Source: Marinilongibacter aquaticus
GTDB lineage: Bacteria > Bacteroidota > Bacteroidia > Cytophagales > Spirosomataceae
DNA length: 64,000 nucleotides
Direction: 5' to 3'
Assembly (NCBI RefSeq): GCF_020149935.1
Contig: NZ_CP083757.1
Coordinates: 1,302,001-1,366,000, forward strand
Shown one piece after another: positions 36,717-45,539 of the stretch; the first letter of the stretch is position 1; each line of letters opens with the position of its first letter. The translations under genes were made by a program, and so were the position numbers. The notes beneath the pieces were generated by a model. That model saw only the letters and a program-made list of their open reading frames with translations, ran no database searches and was not told the origin of the DNA.

Positions 36717-38072
36717 TTACATTTCCAATTTATACACCCAGGCGTAAGCACAAGGCACTTCGTTCGGAGCGAATTTGGGGCTTTTGATATTCAATTCACC
36801 CTTTTTTGTATTAAAGTCAACGGCTCCATCGTAGCCCAACATGCTCACTTTTTTCACACCGGAAAGTCCTTTCAATGAAAGGGCATCTTGCCATTCATTC
36901 ATGATGACATATACGTTTCCATCTTTCGTGGTGGTATACACCTCTTTGGGCAATTCCAAATCACTCAAACCTCTTCGACTGCCGTAAATGGCCTCTCCGT
37001 TCACTTTCAACCAAGCCCCAATCTCATGCAATCTTTCTTGCATAATTACGGGAATGCGGCCATCGCCTGTTGGCCCGATGTTGAGCAAAAGGTTTCCACC
37101 ACGTGATACGGTCGAAATCAATTCGTGTACCAAAGCTTCCCCTGTTTGGTAGTTTTCCAAATTCTCGTTGCGGTTGTAGCCAAAAGACTCGCCCATGCCT
37201 CGGCATTCTTCCCAAGGACGGCTGTATCCGCCTTCTTTCAGGCCTTCACCACCGTGGCCGTACTCCGAAGTAGCAAATCCACCGTGCCCTCCACGCGTGT
37301 CGTTGCCCCATCGGTCGTTCACGGCAATTGTATTCTTTACAGGCGAATCGTTGAACAACCAAGCCAAAAACTCTTCCGAACGCCAAGTTTTGGCCGATTG
37401 CCCCCACTCGCCGTCTGTCCACAAGACATCGGGATTGTATTTGGTCACCAATTCTTTCATTTGCGGCAACATACGCTTGTCGACATATTCATCCACATCG
37501 CTCAAATAAGTCGGATTGTACCATTCGTAAAGTGAATAGTAAAAACCCATGTGCAGTCCTTCGTCTTTCACGGCTTTGCTCAAGTCGCCCGCCAAATCTC
37601 TACGAGGCCCAATATCGCCGGCATTCCAGTTCCAAGACGTTTTTGTGGGCCACATGGCAAAACCTTCGTGGTGTTTCGAGGTCAATACCACATATTTGGC
37701 TCCGGCATCTTTGAAAATTTCAGCCCACTTTTCCGGTTCGAAAAGCTCGGCTTTGAAATCCTGAGCAAACTCTTGGTAAGCCTTGTTTCCGTAATTTTTC
37801 TGGTGGAAGTCCACAAACTCTTTATGGATTTTCAATTTCTTGTTATTCAAACGCTCCCAATACCACTCGGAATAACCGCTGCCAAAGCCATCGGCATTCG
37901 ATTTGGTCGCCCAAGACGGTACCGAATACACCCCCCAGTGGATGAAGATACCGAACTTGGCATTTTCAAACCATTCGGGTGTTTTGCGAGTATCCAAACT
38001 TTCCCAATTGGCTTCGTATTGAGCAAAAGCGGTTTGGGCAATAAGGCAAATCAATATCAATATTTTCTTCAT
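36717..38072 (-). CDS. Alpha-L-fucosidase, GH29
   Basis: 451 aa with signal peptide (LILICLIAQTAFAQ). GH29 marks: FGIFIHWGVYSVPSW, the paired histidines in TSKHHEGFAMW, the retaining nucleophile D220 in VLWTDGEWG, and NLLLNIGPTGDGRI. It hydrolyses terminal alpha-L-fucose outside the cytoplasm. The ATG at 38072 is 2 nt after the stop of the upstream fucosidase (38075), so the two are one operon. The second GH29 is only distantly similar, which suggests different linkages or acceptors rather than a simple duplication. Confidence 0.93.
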   Translation of the reverse strand: MKKILILICLIAQTAFAQYEANWESLDTRKTPEWFENAKFGIFIHWGVYSVPSWATKSNADGFGSGYSEWYWERLNNKKLKIHKEFVDFHQKNYGNKAYQEFAQDFKAELFEPEKWAEIFKDAGAKYVVLTSKHHEGFAMWPTKTSWNWNAGDIGPRRDLAGDLSKAVKDEGLHMGFYYSLYEWYNPTYLSDVDEYVDKRMLPQMKELVTKYNPDVLWTDGEWGQSAKTWRSEEFLAWLFNDSPVKNTIAVNDRWGNDTRGGHGGFATSEYGHGGEGLKEGGYSRPWEECRGMGESFGYNRNENLENYQTGEALVHELISTVSRGGNLLLNIGPTGDGRIPVIMQERLHEIGAWLKVNGEAIYGSRRGLSDLELPKEVYTTTKDGNVYVIMNEWQDALSLKGLSGVKKVSMLGYDGAVDFNTKKGELNIKSPKFAPNEVPCAYAWVYKLEM

Positions 38073-38074
38073 GT

Positions 38075-39514
38075 TCAATAGATAAATGGTTTCTCAATTT
38101 TAAAAACAAGTGCTTCGGTGCCCGCAAAAGGCTTCAGTGCTTTCTCGCTCAGGCTCAGGGATAGCCCGTCTTTGCCTTTACCCAGTTTCACTTTGGCATC
38201 AGAGCCCAAAAGGCTCACTTTGGTGGCCTCGGTAAAACTCATATTTTGGATCGCAAACTGATTCATCAGCGTTTCGCCTTCCTGCACCTTGTAGATGGCA
38301 TAGGCTGTGTCGCCTTTCCAAGTAAAGACCCAATTGGCCTTTTCGCCAATTTTGTTGTCGCCCACAGTGCCGTAAATCGCTTCGCTGTTGATATCCATCC
38401 AATGGCCAATCGCCTTCAAACGATCGTAGGCTTCGGGTGCAAAATCGCCTTGTGGGCTTGGCCCGATGTTCAAAAGTAAATTGCCGTTTCTTGAAACGAT
38501 ATTCGCCAAATTGTGGATCAACGTACGGCTGCTTTTGTATTTGTCGTTCGGCACGTAGCTCCAAGAATTGCCCATGGTCATACACGTTTCCCAAGGATAA
38601 GGCAGATAATGATCGGGAATGTGCTGTTCGGGTGTTACATAATTTTCGAAACGCCCACCCACTGTCCGGTCGACCATCAGCAAGCCCGGTTGATGCGAAC
38701 GGGCCATTTTCGCAATATTGGCCATATCGATGTCCTGATCCACTTTGATGTCCTTTTGCCATTCAACCGAAGGGTCGATCGTTTTTCGGGGGCGAACCCA
38801 ACCGCCATCCAACCAAAGGATGTCCACAGAACCATAATTGGTCATCAACTCTTCGATTTGGTTATATGTGAACTTCTTGAATTCCGCCCACTTTTCTGGA
38901 TACTTCGCCGGGTCGTAAGAAGGGTTTCTGTCTTTCGGCGGAAAATAGGGCCACCAATATGAAGGCGTATGCCAATCGGGTTTTGAAAAATACGCCCCGA
39001 TCATAAAGTCTTTGACCCGAAAAGCCTTAAATACTTCATTGGCAATATTGGCCCGTGGGTTCTTCCCAAATGCCGAATGCATAATGTTGTAATCGGTTTG
39101 TTGGGTATCGAACATGCAGAATCCGTCGTGGTGTTTGGTGGTGAATACCACGTATTTCATACCCGCCATTTCCGCAGCATCGGCCCATTTTTCGGGATTG
39201 AAATCTGTAGGATTGAACTGGTCTTTCAGACCTTCATAAGCCTTTTTGTATTCGAAATAATCGTCGGCATATGGGCCACGACGCTTGGTCCAACCCACAT
39301 CTTCCGGGCAAAGACTCCAGCTTTCGACAATTCCCCAAATGCTGTAGGTGCCCCAGTGCATCATCAAACCGAATTTTCCGTTTTGCCAATCGCCCAATTT
39401 CTCGATCACCTTGGGATCTTTGGGTGGCACATAGGGGTCTTTTGTTACATTGTGCTGCTGAGCAGCCAAATTAAAAACACTCAGAAAGAGCAGCAATACT
39501 GAAAATTTTCGCAT
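38075..39514 (-). CDS. Alpha-L-fucosidase, GH29 (first gene of pair)
   Basis: 479 aa with signal peptide (VLLLFLSVFNLAAQ). Motifs: FGLMMHWGTYSIWG, FTTKHHDGFCMFD, nucleophile D236 in ILWLDGGWV, and NLLLNIGPSPQGDF. The acid/base residue cannot be placed from sequence alone, as usual for GH29. It is the promoter-proximal gene of the two-gene operon that ends at the terminator near 36650. The frame reaches 39580 but the ATG at 39514 begins the signal peptide. Confidence 0.93.
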   Translation of the reverse strand: MRKFSVLLLFLSVFNLAAQQHNVTKDPYVPPKDPKVIEKLGDWQNGKFGLMMHWGTYSIWGIVESWSLCPEDVGWTKRRGPYADDYFEYKKAYEGLKDQFNPTDFNPEKWADAAEMAGMKYVVFTTKHHDGFCMFDTQQTDYNIMHSAFGKNPRANIANEVFKAFRVKDFMIGAYFSKPDWHTPSYWWPYFPPKDRNPSYDPAKYPEKWAEFKKFTYNQIEELMTNYGSVDILWLDGGWVRPRKTIDPSVEWQKDIKVDQDIDMANIAKMARSHQPGLLMVDRTVGGRFENYVTPEQHIPDHYLPYPWETCMTMGNSWSYVPNDKYKSSRTLIHNLANIVSRNGNLLLNIGPSPQGDFAPEAYDRLKAIGHWMDINSEAIYGTVGDNKIGEKANWVFTWKGDTAYAIYKVQEGETLMNQFAIQNMSFTEATKVSLLGSDAKVKLGKGKDGLSLSLSEKALKPFAGTEALVFKIEKPFIY

Positions 39515-39676
39515 GTCAAGGTTTAATCTATTCTTCGAAATTACGAAATGAAAAATAGCCGTTGTAAAGGCCTTTCTCAATTGGGCAAAATTCGTCTGAT
39601 AATTGCCTATTAATTGGCTTCGTTGGCATAAGATCAGCCACTTTTAGAGTGTAAACCTACTTTATCGGCCTTTGAA

Positions 39677-40135
39677 TTACTTCGGCAAAAATTGAAAAGC
39701 AATGGATTCTTGTCCTCCGCTGATGCGGGCGTTCAGCTCGTTTCCGCTTCGCCAATATTCAATAATTTTCGGGAATTCATTCTCCGGATTTTCGCAGACA
39801 AAAGAGCTGTCTGTTTGGGCCGTAAATGCAAAATATACCGCATGATTGTGCACGCCGCTAACCTTTAAATGCCAAGCACTGTCTATTTTCATCAAACGAA
39901 GTTGCTCCTTGAAAACCGTATCGCTTCCGTCCATCGTAAAGCCCAAACCCACAAATTCGCCCGCTTCATCGCTATCCCAAAACTCGAAAGTCTGACGTCC
40001 TTCCGTTTCGTTGCTTCGCTGCCAAGACCCCAAAAGCCAAGCAAAGGGTCGTTCCTCTTGTTCTCCAGACGTTTCCTCGGCCTCATCGGCTATACAAGAG
40101 CTCAGAGCAAAAAGCAGAAATAGAAACTTTTTCAT
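39677..40135 (-). CDS. DUF6265-like lipoprotein
   Basis: About 152 aa. Short lipoprotein signal MKKFLFLLFALSSC, an acidic linker, then a compact beta-rich domain: FAWLLGSWQRSNETEGRQTFEFW, SDTVFKEQLRLMKIDSAWHLKV, FPKIIEYWRSGNELNARISG. The WLLGSWQ...E.W and NPENEFPK.I.Y patterns match the DUF6265 family, a lipocalin-like fold of unknown function. The frame extends upstream to 40279, but the signal fixes the start at 40135. Confidence 0.72.
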   Translation of the reverse strand: MKKFLFLLFALSSCIADEAEETSGEQEERPFAWLLGSWQRSNETEGRQTFEFWDSDEAGEFVGLGFTMDGSDTVFKEQLRLMKIDSAWHLKVSGVHNHAVYFAFTAQTDSSFVCENPENEFPKIIEYWRSGNELNARISGGQESIAFQFLPK

Positions 40136-40309
40136 AGGCCTTTTTGGTTTTGGTTTGCTTCTTTCGATCAAAGACAAATATATAGAAGCATTTATAAATG
40201 AAGCGATTGCCACTTTGTATTTTGTGGGGCGAATATTCCGCCGATTTGATCGCACAGAATATTTGAATATTTTAAACAAAAAAAAGCCCTCGACAAACGA
40301 GCCTTAAAA

Positions 40310-40798
40310 ATGGAGCCTAGAATTGTAAGATGCAGCGGTAAAAAACTGGTTGGCCGAAAGCTAAAAATGAGTTTGGCCGAAAATAGAATCGCGGAACTTT
40401 GGCAAAATTTCGGTCCCGAACGAAAGGAAATCAAACACACTTTGACCAGCAATCTCATCTCCATGGCCGTATACACTCCCGAATATTTCAAGGACTTCAA
40501 ACCGACAAACCTGTTCGAAAAGTGGGCGGCTGTCGAAGTACTTGGCTATGAGGAAATACCCCCACATATGGAAAGCTTCAACCTGCCCGCAGGACTATAC
40601 GCCGTTTTTGACTACAAAGGTTTGCATACCGATACCGCCATATTTCAATATATTTTTGGAAGCTGGTTGCCTAAATCACCGTATACCCTAGACGACAGGC
40701 CGCACTTCGAAGTCTTGGGCGAAAAGTACAAAAACAATGACCCAAATTCAGAGGAAGAAATCTGGATTCCGATTGCCCCAAAGAACAATGCGGATTGA
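40310..40798 (+). CDS. GyrI-like small-molecule-binding protein
   Basis: 162 aa. It matches the GyrI-like/AraC effector-binding fold: N-terminal KKLVGRKLKMSLAENRIAELWQNFGPERKEI (pattern only), AAVEVLGYEEIPPHMESFNLPAGLYAVFDY, and a C-terminal EEEIWIPIAPK, where the last Glu and IPI are characteristic. Such proteins bind hydrophobic small molecules, and some hydrolyse cyclopropane-type toxins. No DNA-binding domain is attached. Stand-alone gene, with a convergent-divergent context that gives no further clue. Confidence 0.78.
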   Translation: MEPRIVRCSGKKLVGRKLKMSLAENRIAELWQNFGPERKEIKHTLTSNLISMAVYTPEYFKDFKPTNLFEKWAAVEVLGYEEIPPHMESFNLPAGLYAVFDYKGLHTDTAIFQYIFGSWLPKSPYTLDDRPHFEVLGEKYKNNDPNSEEEIWIPIAPKNNAD

Positions 40799-40929
40799 TT
40801 TGAGTTTTTAGATTCGACTAAACATGCCGATAATTTCTGAGCGATCCCAATCCAAGTGAGTCAAGTATGTGGTTATAGGCTTCTTCGCACACGTTTACCT
40901 TCGACAATGTTAAACTTTTTATCAATCAA

Positions 40930-40974
40930 TTTGCGAAACCAATCAGTTGCACATATATTTGCAACCAATCAGTT
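40930..40974 (+). promoter_or_regulatory. Complete Bacteroidota promoter with two AACCAATCAGTT dyads
   Basis: TTTG (40930-40933), a 20-nt spacer and TATATTTG (40954-40961) match the -33/-7 promoter consensus, 36 nt before the SRPBCC start. A 12-bp sequence, AACCAATCAGTT, itself an AACnnATnnGTT dyad, occurs at 40937-40948 (between the elements) and 40963-40974 (at the start site). This is the layout of a repressor operator, probably for a dimeric regulator encoded elsewhere. Confidence 0.6.
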
Positions 40975-40997
40975 TCTTAAACGAAAATTCTATAAAG

Positions 40998-41504
40998 ATG
41001 AAAAACAACCTATTGTTTGATTTCACTGCCGACAAAAACACCCATACGGTATTTATGAAAAGGGAATTCGATGCCGAATTGAACTTGGTTTGGGATGCAT
41101 TCACCAAACAAGAGATTCTCGATCAATGGGGTGCCCCAGCCCCATGGAAAGCCCGCACAAAGTACATGGATTTTAAAGTGGGCGGACGCAGACTTTATGC
41201 TATGGTGGGCCCAGAAGGACAAGAGTTTTGGTCGGTGCAAGACTTTACCGTCATTTCGCCGAAAACCAATTTGCAATACATCTCGGGTTTTACAGATGCC
41301 GACGAAAACATCAATCCCGAATTTTACGGCTCCGAAAATAACTTGGATTTCAGTGAAGCCGACGGCATTACTACCGTTCGCATCCGTATCCAATACAAAA
41401 CATTGGCGGTTTTGGAAATGATGATTGAAAGAGGCTTTAGAGAAGGCTCGGCCATGACATTCGAAAATTTGCAAAATCTACTCAACAGCATTCCGGAAAA
41501 ATGA
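40998..41504 (+). CDS. SRPBCC (AHSA1-like) domain protein
   Basis: About 168 aa of the START/Bet v1-like AHSA1 group: [50 protein letters not shown] and a C-terminal amphipathic helix ([14 protein letters not shown]). These proteins have a hydrophobic cavity and are often induced by stress, but a ligand is rarely known. The ATG at 40998 follows the promoter at 40930-40961; the upstream frame to 40947 would overlap it. The stop overlaps the next start (ATGA at 41501-41504). Confidence 0.85.
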   Translation: MKNNLLFDFTADKNTHTVFMKREFDAELNLVWDAFTKQEILDQWGAPAPWKARTKYMDFKVGGRRLYAMVGPEGQEFWSVQDFTVISPKTNLQYISGFTDADENINPEFYGSENNLDFSEADGITTVRIRIQYKTLAVLEMMIERGFREGSAMTFENLQNLLNSIPEK

Positions 41505-41710
41505 TTTACGTGTTCAAGACATCGCTCAAAAGCAAAGGACAGTTGCAAAAACTCAAACCTTTGCTCGACAAAGCTCTGCCCCGGTCGAAATGGAATGTTG
41601 ATTTCGAAGATTGTGACAAGATTTTACGTATCGATAGCCCAGAGAACATTGTTTCAGCGATCGTGAATTTGCTCAAAACCCACAATCTTGTCTGTGAAGA
41701 ATTGCAGTAA
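41501..41710 (+). CDS. Small protein of unknown function in SRPBCC operon
   Basis: 69 aa, start coupled to the SRPBCC stop. The pattern ([60 protein letters not shown]) suggests a beta-alpha-beta-beta-alpha-beta ferredoxin-like fold of the HMA type but without a CxxC metal site. Small proteins of this form occur next to SRPBCC genes in other Bacteroidota to my recollection; no function is known. Confidence 0.65.
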   Translation: MIYVFKTSLKSKGQLQKLKPLLDKALPRSKWNVDFEDCDKILRIDSPENIVSAIVNLLKTHNLVCEELQ

Positions 41711-41718
41711 TACGGAAG

Positions 41719-42696
41719 TTAGCCATCCTTTGTTTTTCTTGAAGCCAATCTACTGGCCAAAATACCAATTATGAAAATCTGCGAGGCATGAAAGAGCATG
41801 AGCGGCAGCAACAAAATGCCCAAGGGCATAGAAGCCGGAAAGAGTATTTTGGAAAATACAGTGCCGTGCACAAGCGATTTCTTCGTGCCGCAAAACTGGG
41901 CTGTGATTTTATCTTCGGTATCGAAACCAAGTTTTCGGGCAGCAAAGCCAATTAAAAAATAAACCAAAAAGAAAAGGACCAAAACCGCGGCATAGATCAG
42001 CAACAAATCGGGAATATCCACCGATTCGAAAACCTTGTCTTCGAAAGAATGCACAAAACTTATGTAAATGATCAGTAGAATGACCGACTTGTCGAAAAGA
42101 GACAGATAGGCTCCATATTTTTGCACATAGACATGAAAAAAACGATGTAACCCAAGGCCTATCAACACAGGAAGCAATATCTCGGTCAGGAGTTTCAGGT
42201 ACACATCGGCCAAGTTGAAATCGCCTGTGTTTTGTTCGAGAAAAAGCCCCATCCAGAGTGGCGTCAGCACGATGCCGATCAAACCAGAAATACTCGCATT
42301 GAAAATAGCCGCGGGGACATTCCCTTTGGCAATGGATACCATCACCACCGAAGACGAAACTGTGGAAGGCAAGGCAGCCATAAACAAAAAAGCCAACCAG
42401 ACCTGCTTGTTTAAACCATGGTATACAAGAGGATGAAAAAGAAGGACGATCAATGGAAACAGCAGAAAAACAGAAGACTGAACCAGTACGTGCAACCGCC
42501 AATTTTTCAATCCGCTTTTCACCTTTTCCGGACTAAGCTTCAATCCGTAGAAAAAGAATATCAACGACACGCCAAGGCTAGCCAATTTTTCCAAGGGCAC
42601 TTCGCTTTGTCGGCTTCCCCAAGCGGGAAAATAATACGCCACCAAAACGGCCAGTACTATAGCGAAAATAAAGGGATCGAGTTTTCCGAGTTTCAT
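41719..42696 (-). CDS. SBF-like (bile acid:sodium symporter family) transporter
   Basis: 325 aa with about ten hydrophobic helices. N-terminal KLDPFIFAIVLAVLVAYYFP, LGVSLIFFFYGLKLSPEKVKSGL, the unwound-helix motif AALPSTVSSSVVMVSIAKGNVPAAIFN (in part), and the late AQFCGTKKSLVHGTVFSKILF are typical of the SBF-like branch (YfeH type). These carry organic anions, perhaps with sodium; the substrate is unknown. It converges on the small SRPBCC-operon gene with an 8-nt gap. Confidence 0.88.
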   Translation of the reverse strand: MKLGKLDPFIFAIVLAVLVAYYFPAWGSRQSEVPLEKLASLGVSLIFFFYGLKLSPEKVKSGLKNWRLHVLVQSSVFLLFPLIVLLFHPLVYHGLNKQVWLAFLFMAALPSTVSSSVVMVSIAKGNVPAAIFNASISGLIGIVLTPLWMGLFLEQNTGDFNLADVYLKLLTEILLPVLIGLGLHRFFHVYVQKYGAYLSLFDKSVILLIIYISFVHSFEDKVFESVDIPDLLLIYAAVLVLFFLVYFLIGFAARKLGFDTEDKITAQFCGTKKSLVHGTVFSKILFPASMPLGILLLPLMLFHASQIFIIGILASRLASRKTKDG

Positions 42697-43027
42697 ATTT
42701 TGTTATCCAAATTCCCTTCTCGCGGGAAGGCTTATGCAGAAGCCTAAAGATAAACAGTAAAGCCGATTGTCTTTTCGATTACAATACAAAGCCCGCACAT
42801 TTTGATGGAATAATCCAAAGTCTACCCGGGATAGAAAAAGCCGCGGCCCAAGCCACCTTCCATTTCCACCAATAATTGTGGCTGTGCGTACATCTTCCGA
42901 AAATTTCCTATTTTCAGTAAGTGGGCCGCATAGGCATCAAATACTCCACTTTGGCGAAGGTTCTGCACCCAATTCAAGTGGAAATTTGAACCCCGCATCC
43001 TATTAAACTTTGCAATTAAGAAACTTT
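42697..43027. other. 331-nt gap between SBF-like gene and FtsX permease
   Basis: It should contain two divergent promoters. No exact TAnnTTTG element was found. The only coding signal is a 58-codon minus-strand frame described separately. Confidence 0.5.
42822..42998 (-). CDS. Possible 58-aa protein or gene remnant
   Basis: ATG at 42998 to TAG at 42822. The translation starts MRGSNFHLNW and ends EGGLGRGFFYPG. It has balanced amino acids and the host's codon preferences (GCC, TTG, GGC), unlike the shadow frames around it. It may be a real small protein or the C-terminal relic of a larger gene, as the frame stays open upstream of the ATG. No family is recognised and there is no signal peptide. 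Confidence 0.3.
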   Translation of the reverse strand: MRGSNFHLNWVQNLRQSGVFDAYAAHLLKIGNFRKMYAQPQLLVEMEGGLGRGFFYPG

Positions 43028-45403
43028 ATGATTTTTAAATTTGCCCTGCGAAACTTCAAAAAACGACTGTTTCTCAACCTGATCAAAATCACGGGTTTAA
43101 GTCTGGCTTTCGGCAGTTTGCTATTCATTGCTTTGTTTTTGAAAAACGAACTGAGTTACGACAAGTTTTTTCCCGGTTCGGAGCACATTTATCGTCTCAG
43201 CCAGACCAATCCTGATTTTTTGGGTGGAAAAGAATTCGCCAGAATCCACAATACACTTTTCTTGCCTTCCCTTTCGGATCAATTTCCAGAAGTGGAAAGC
43301 TATGTCCGCCTTGCTCCTTCTTGGAGCAATGTGAAAAAAGACGGAAAAGTCATTCATGTCAATCAAAGCTTCATTTGCGACACTTCTTATTTTCAAGTCT
43401 TCGAGACACCCATTCTTTCTGGCCACACCACGGGCACGCACAATGCCCTTTACCTTTCCGAAAGCATGGCCAAACGCCTGTACGGCCATACCGACCCGAT
43501 AGGACAAACATTGGAGATTCCGCTCAGTCAATACGGTGAAAAAACAGCGGAAATCATGATTTCTGGAATAATGAAAGACAATCCACAAAACAGCCATTTT
43601 CATCCCGAAATGCTGTACCTCACAGCCGATCCACAGCAATTCGACAATTGGGCCTACACCTATTTGCGGTTATCGGAAAATGCCGATCCTGAAAAAATAA
43701 CAAAAGGTTTCAAGGCTTTTTTGGCCAACAGAAACGGTGAAAAAATAGAAGAAGTAAGCACCGCTGCACATTTGCAGAAAATCACTGACATTCACCTCGA
43801 TTCGCATAAACTGCGGGAGATTGAAACGACCAGCAGCAAAACCAATGTCTATGTATTGGCCCTCAGTGCTCTCATTTTATTGTTTATCGCACTCAGCAAT
43901 TACATCAGCCTCAATGCGGGCATGGCGAGTTTCAACGACAAATATTTCTACATCAATACATTTCTGGGTTCGTCGGTTTGGACCAACATAAAATACATTC
44001 TATCCGAAGGACTCCTAATTCTGGGCTTTTCGGCTGTCCTTAGTCTGTTGCTCGCCATACCGGGATTCCGGCTAATTCAGCAACACTTTTCCATCGACTT
44101 ATTCGAAGGCAATTCGGCTTTCATCCTGTTGCTCGTCGGTATTTTGGGCATGCTTACCCTTTTTGCTGGCGTGTTACCCGCTTTGGCCACGGTATCGGCA
44201 AAAACGCGTCAGAAGCCCTTTTCCAAACAAAAAGGTATACACAAAGGCCTAATCGTACTGCAATACGCCTTTTCTGTGGTGCTCATCGTGGCCGTGATTG
44301 TCATTTCGCGACAAACCGATTTCGTACTCAAAAGCAGTTTGGGCAGCCAATCCGAAAACATAATCAGCATCCACAATCCAAAGAGTGGATATCCCGACAG
44401 CTCCTTTGAAACTTTCAAAACGGAAGTTGAACACATGAGTACCGTCAAATCCATTTCAGCCATGTTCGAAAAATTCGGTGGTGAAACCAACGACATGTTC
44501 CCTTTCGAATTGGAAGGCTTTGTTCCCGATCAATCGGAAACGGACGCCAATGCCGTGCCCGTCTTTGTCTGTGATCACGACTTTATCGATTTCTTCCACA
44601 TCGAACTGATGGCCGGACAGGATTTCTCCGATACCAACCGCGATCACGATGGCTTGGGTGAGTTCGTCATCAACGAATCTGCTCTGCATTTTTTCAATTA
44701 CACAAAAGCCGAAGACATTTTAGGGAAAAGTTTCGCGTTCCACGATGTGCCCGGAGGCATAGAAATTCCCAAAGGCAAAATTATCGGCGTAGTGAAAGAC
44801 TTTTATTTGTCGAATATGAAAAGCAAAGTAAGGCCCCTGGTTTTATTCAAACGAGACGGCCTTTGGCTCAATTCTTTTGTTGTAGAATTTCAGGCCAACG
44901 CACAAGAAAAAGGATTGGCCAATATAAAATCCGTTTGGGAAAAGCATTTCCCGAATGAGCTTTTCGATTACCAATACAGCACGGCCGTGTACCGCTCGGT
45001 GTACAAAAGCGAATTGCTACAAGCTCGTTTATTGTCCATTTTCACACTCATTTCTTTGTTCATCTGTTCTATGGGTTTGCTCGGACTTTCCTTGCTCATC
45101 ACCCAGCGAAGAATAAAGGAAGTGGGCATTCGCAAAGTCAATGGAGCCAAGGCTTTCGAGATCATGCGTTTGCTCAATTGGGATTTCATAAAATGGGTGA
45201 TTTTGGCCTATGTATTGGGCATTCCCGTGGCTTATCTGGCCTTAAGGAAATGGCTTCAGAATTTTGCTTATCAAATCGATCTCGATTGGTGGATTTTTGG
45301 AGTCGCTGGCTTGGTTATTGTGGGTATTTCGCTGCTTACGGTAAGTTGGGAAAGCTGGAAAGCCTCAATGACAAATCCTGTAAAAGCCCTGCGATACGAA
45401 TAA
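43028..45403 (+). CDS. FtsX-like ABC transporter permease (MacB-type, Bacteroidota two-FtsX form)
   Basis: 791 aa. N-terminal MIFKFALRNFKKRLFLNLIK, first helix LSLAFGSLLFIALFLKNELSYDKF (pattern), a MacB-type periplasmic domain at about 45-240, three helices near 280-400 with an FtsX domain, a second periplasmic domain, and a final FtsX domain (LGLSLLITQRRIKEVGIRKVNGA, WESWKASMTNPVKALRYE). The closing NP.K.LRYE is typical. The family exports peptides or lipids or transmits mechanical signals with a separate ATPase, which is not adjacent. The ATG at 43028 is chosen over TTG at 43010. Confidence 0.9.
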   Translation: MIFKFALRNFKKRLFLNLIKITGLSLAFGSLLFIALFLKNELSYDKFFPGSEHIYRLSQTNPDFLGGKEFARIHNTLFLPSLSDQFPEVESYVRLAPSWSNVKKDGKVIHVNQSFICDTSYFQVFETPILSGHTTGTHNALYLSESMAKRLYGHTDPIGQTLEIPLSQYGEKTAEIMISGIMKDNPQNSHFHPEMLYLTADPQQFDNWAYTYLRLSENADPEKITKGFKAFLANRNGEKIEEVSTAAHLQKITDIHLDSHKLREIETTSSKTNVYVLALSALILLFIALSNYISLNAGMASFNDKYFYINTFLGSSVWTNIKYILSEGLLILGFSAVLSLLLAIPGFRLIQQHFSIDLFEGNSAFILLLVGILGMLTLFAGVLPALATVSAKTRQKPFSKQKGIHKGLIVLQYAFSVVLIVAVIVISRQTDFVLKSSLGSQSENIISIHNPKSGYPDSSFETFKTEVEHMSTVKSISAMFEKFGGETNDMFPFELEGFVPDQSETDANAVPVFVCDHDFIDFFHIELMAGQDFSDTNRDHDGLGEFVINESALHFFNYTKAEDILGKSFAFHDVPGGIEIPKGKIIGVVKDFYLSNMKSKVRPLVLFKRDGLWLNSFVVEFQANAQEKGLANIKSVWEKHFPNELFDYQYSTAVYRSVYKSELLQARLLSIFTLISLFICSMGLLGLSLLITQRRIKEVGIRKVNGAKAFEIMRLLNWDFIKWVILAYVLGIPVAYLALRKWLQNFAYQIDLDWWIFGVAGLVIVGISLLTVSWESWKASMTNPVKALRYE

Positions 45404-45505
45404 CGGAAAGCTCTGGATACGAGTAAAAACCGTCCAAAAACTGGCTTTCTGTAAAAAGTGTTTCAGCTTCCTTTTTTTGTGTTAATGCCCGAAAACCATA
45501 CAGAC

Positions 45506-45513
45506 TAATTTTG
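45506..45513 (+). promoter_or_regulatory. Bacteroidota -7 element TAATTTTG upstream of SDR gene
   Basis: Exact TAnnTTTG 26 nt before the SDR start. A TTTG lies at 45476-45479, but 26 nt away rather than about 20. Confidence 0.42.
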
Positions 45514-45539
45514 CCCCATAATCATTTAGCATTACAACA

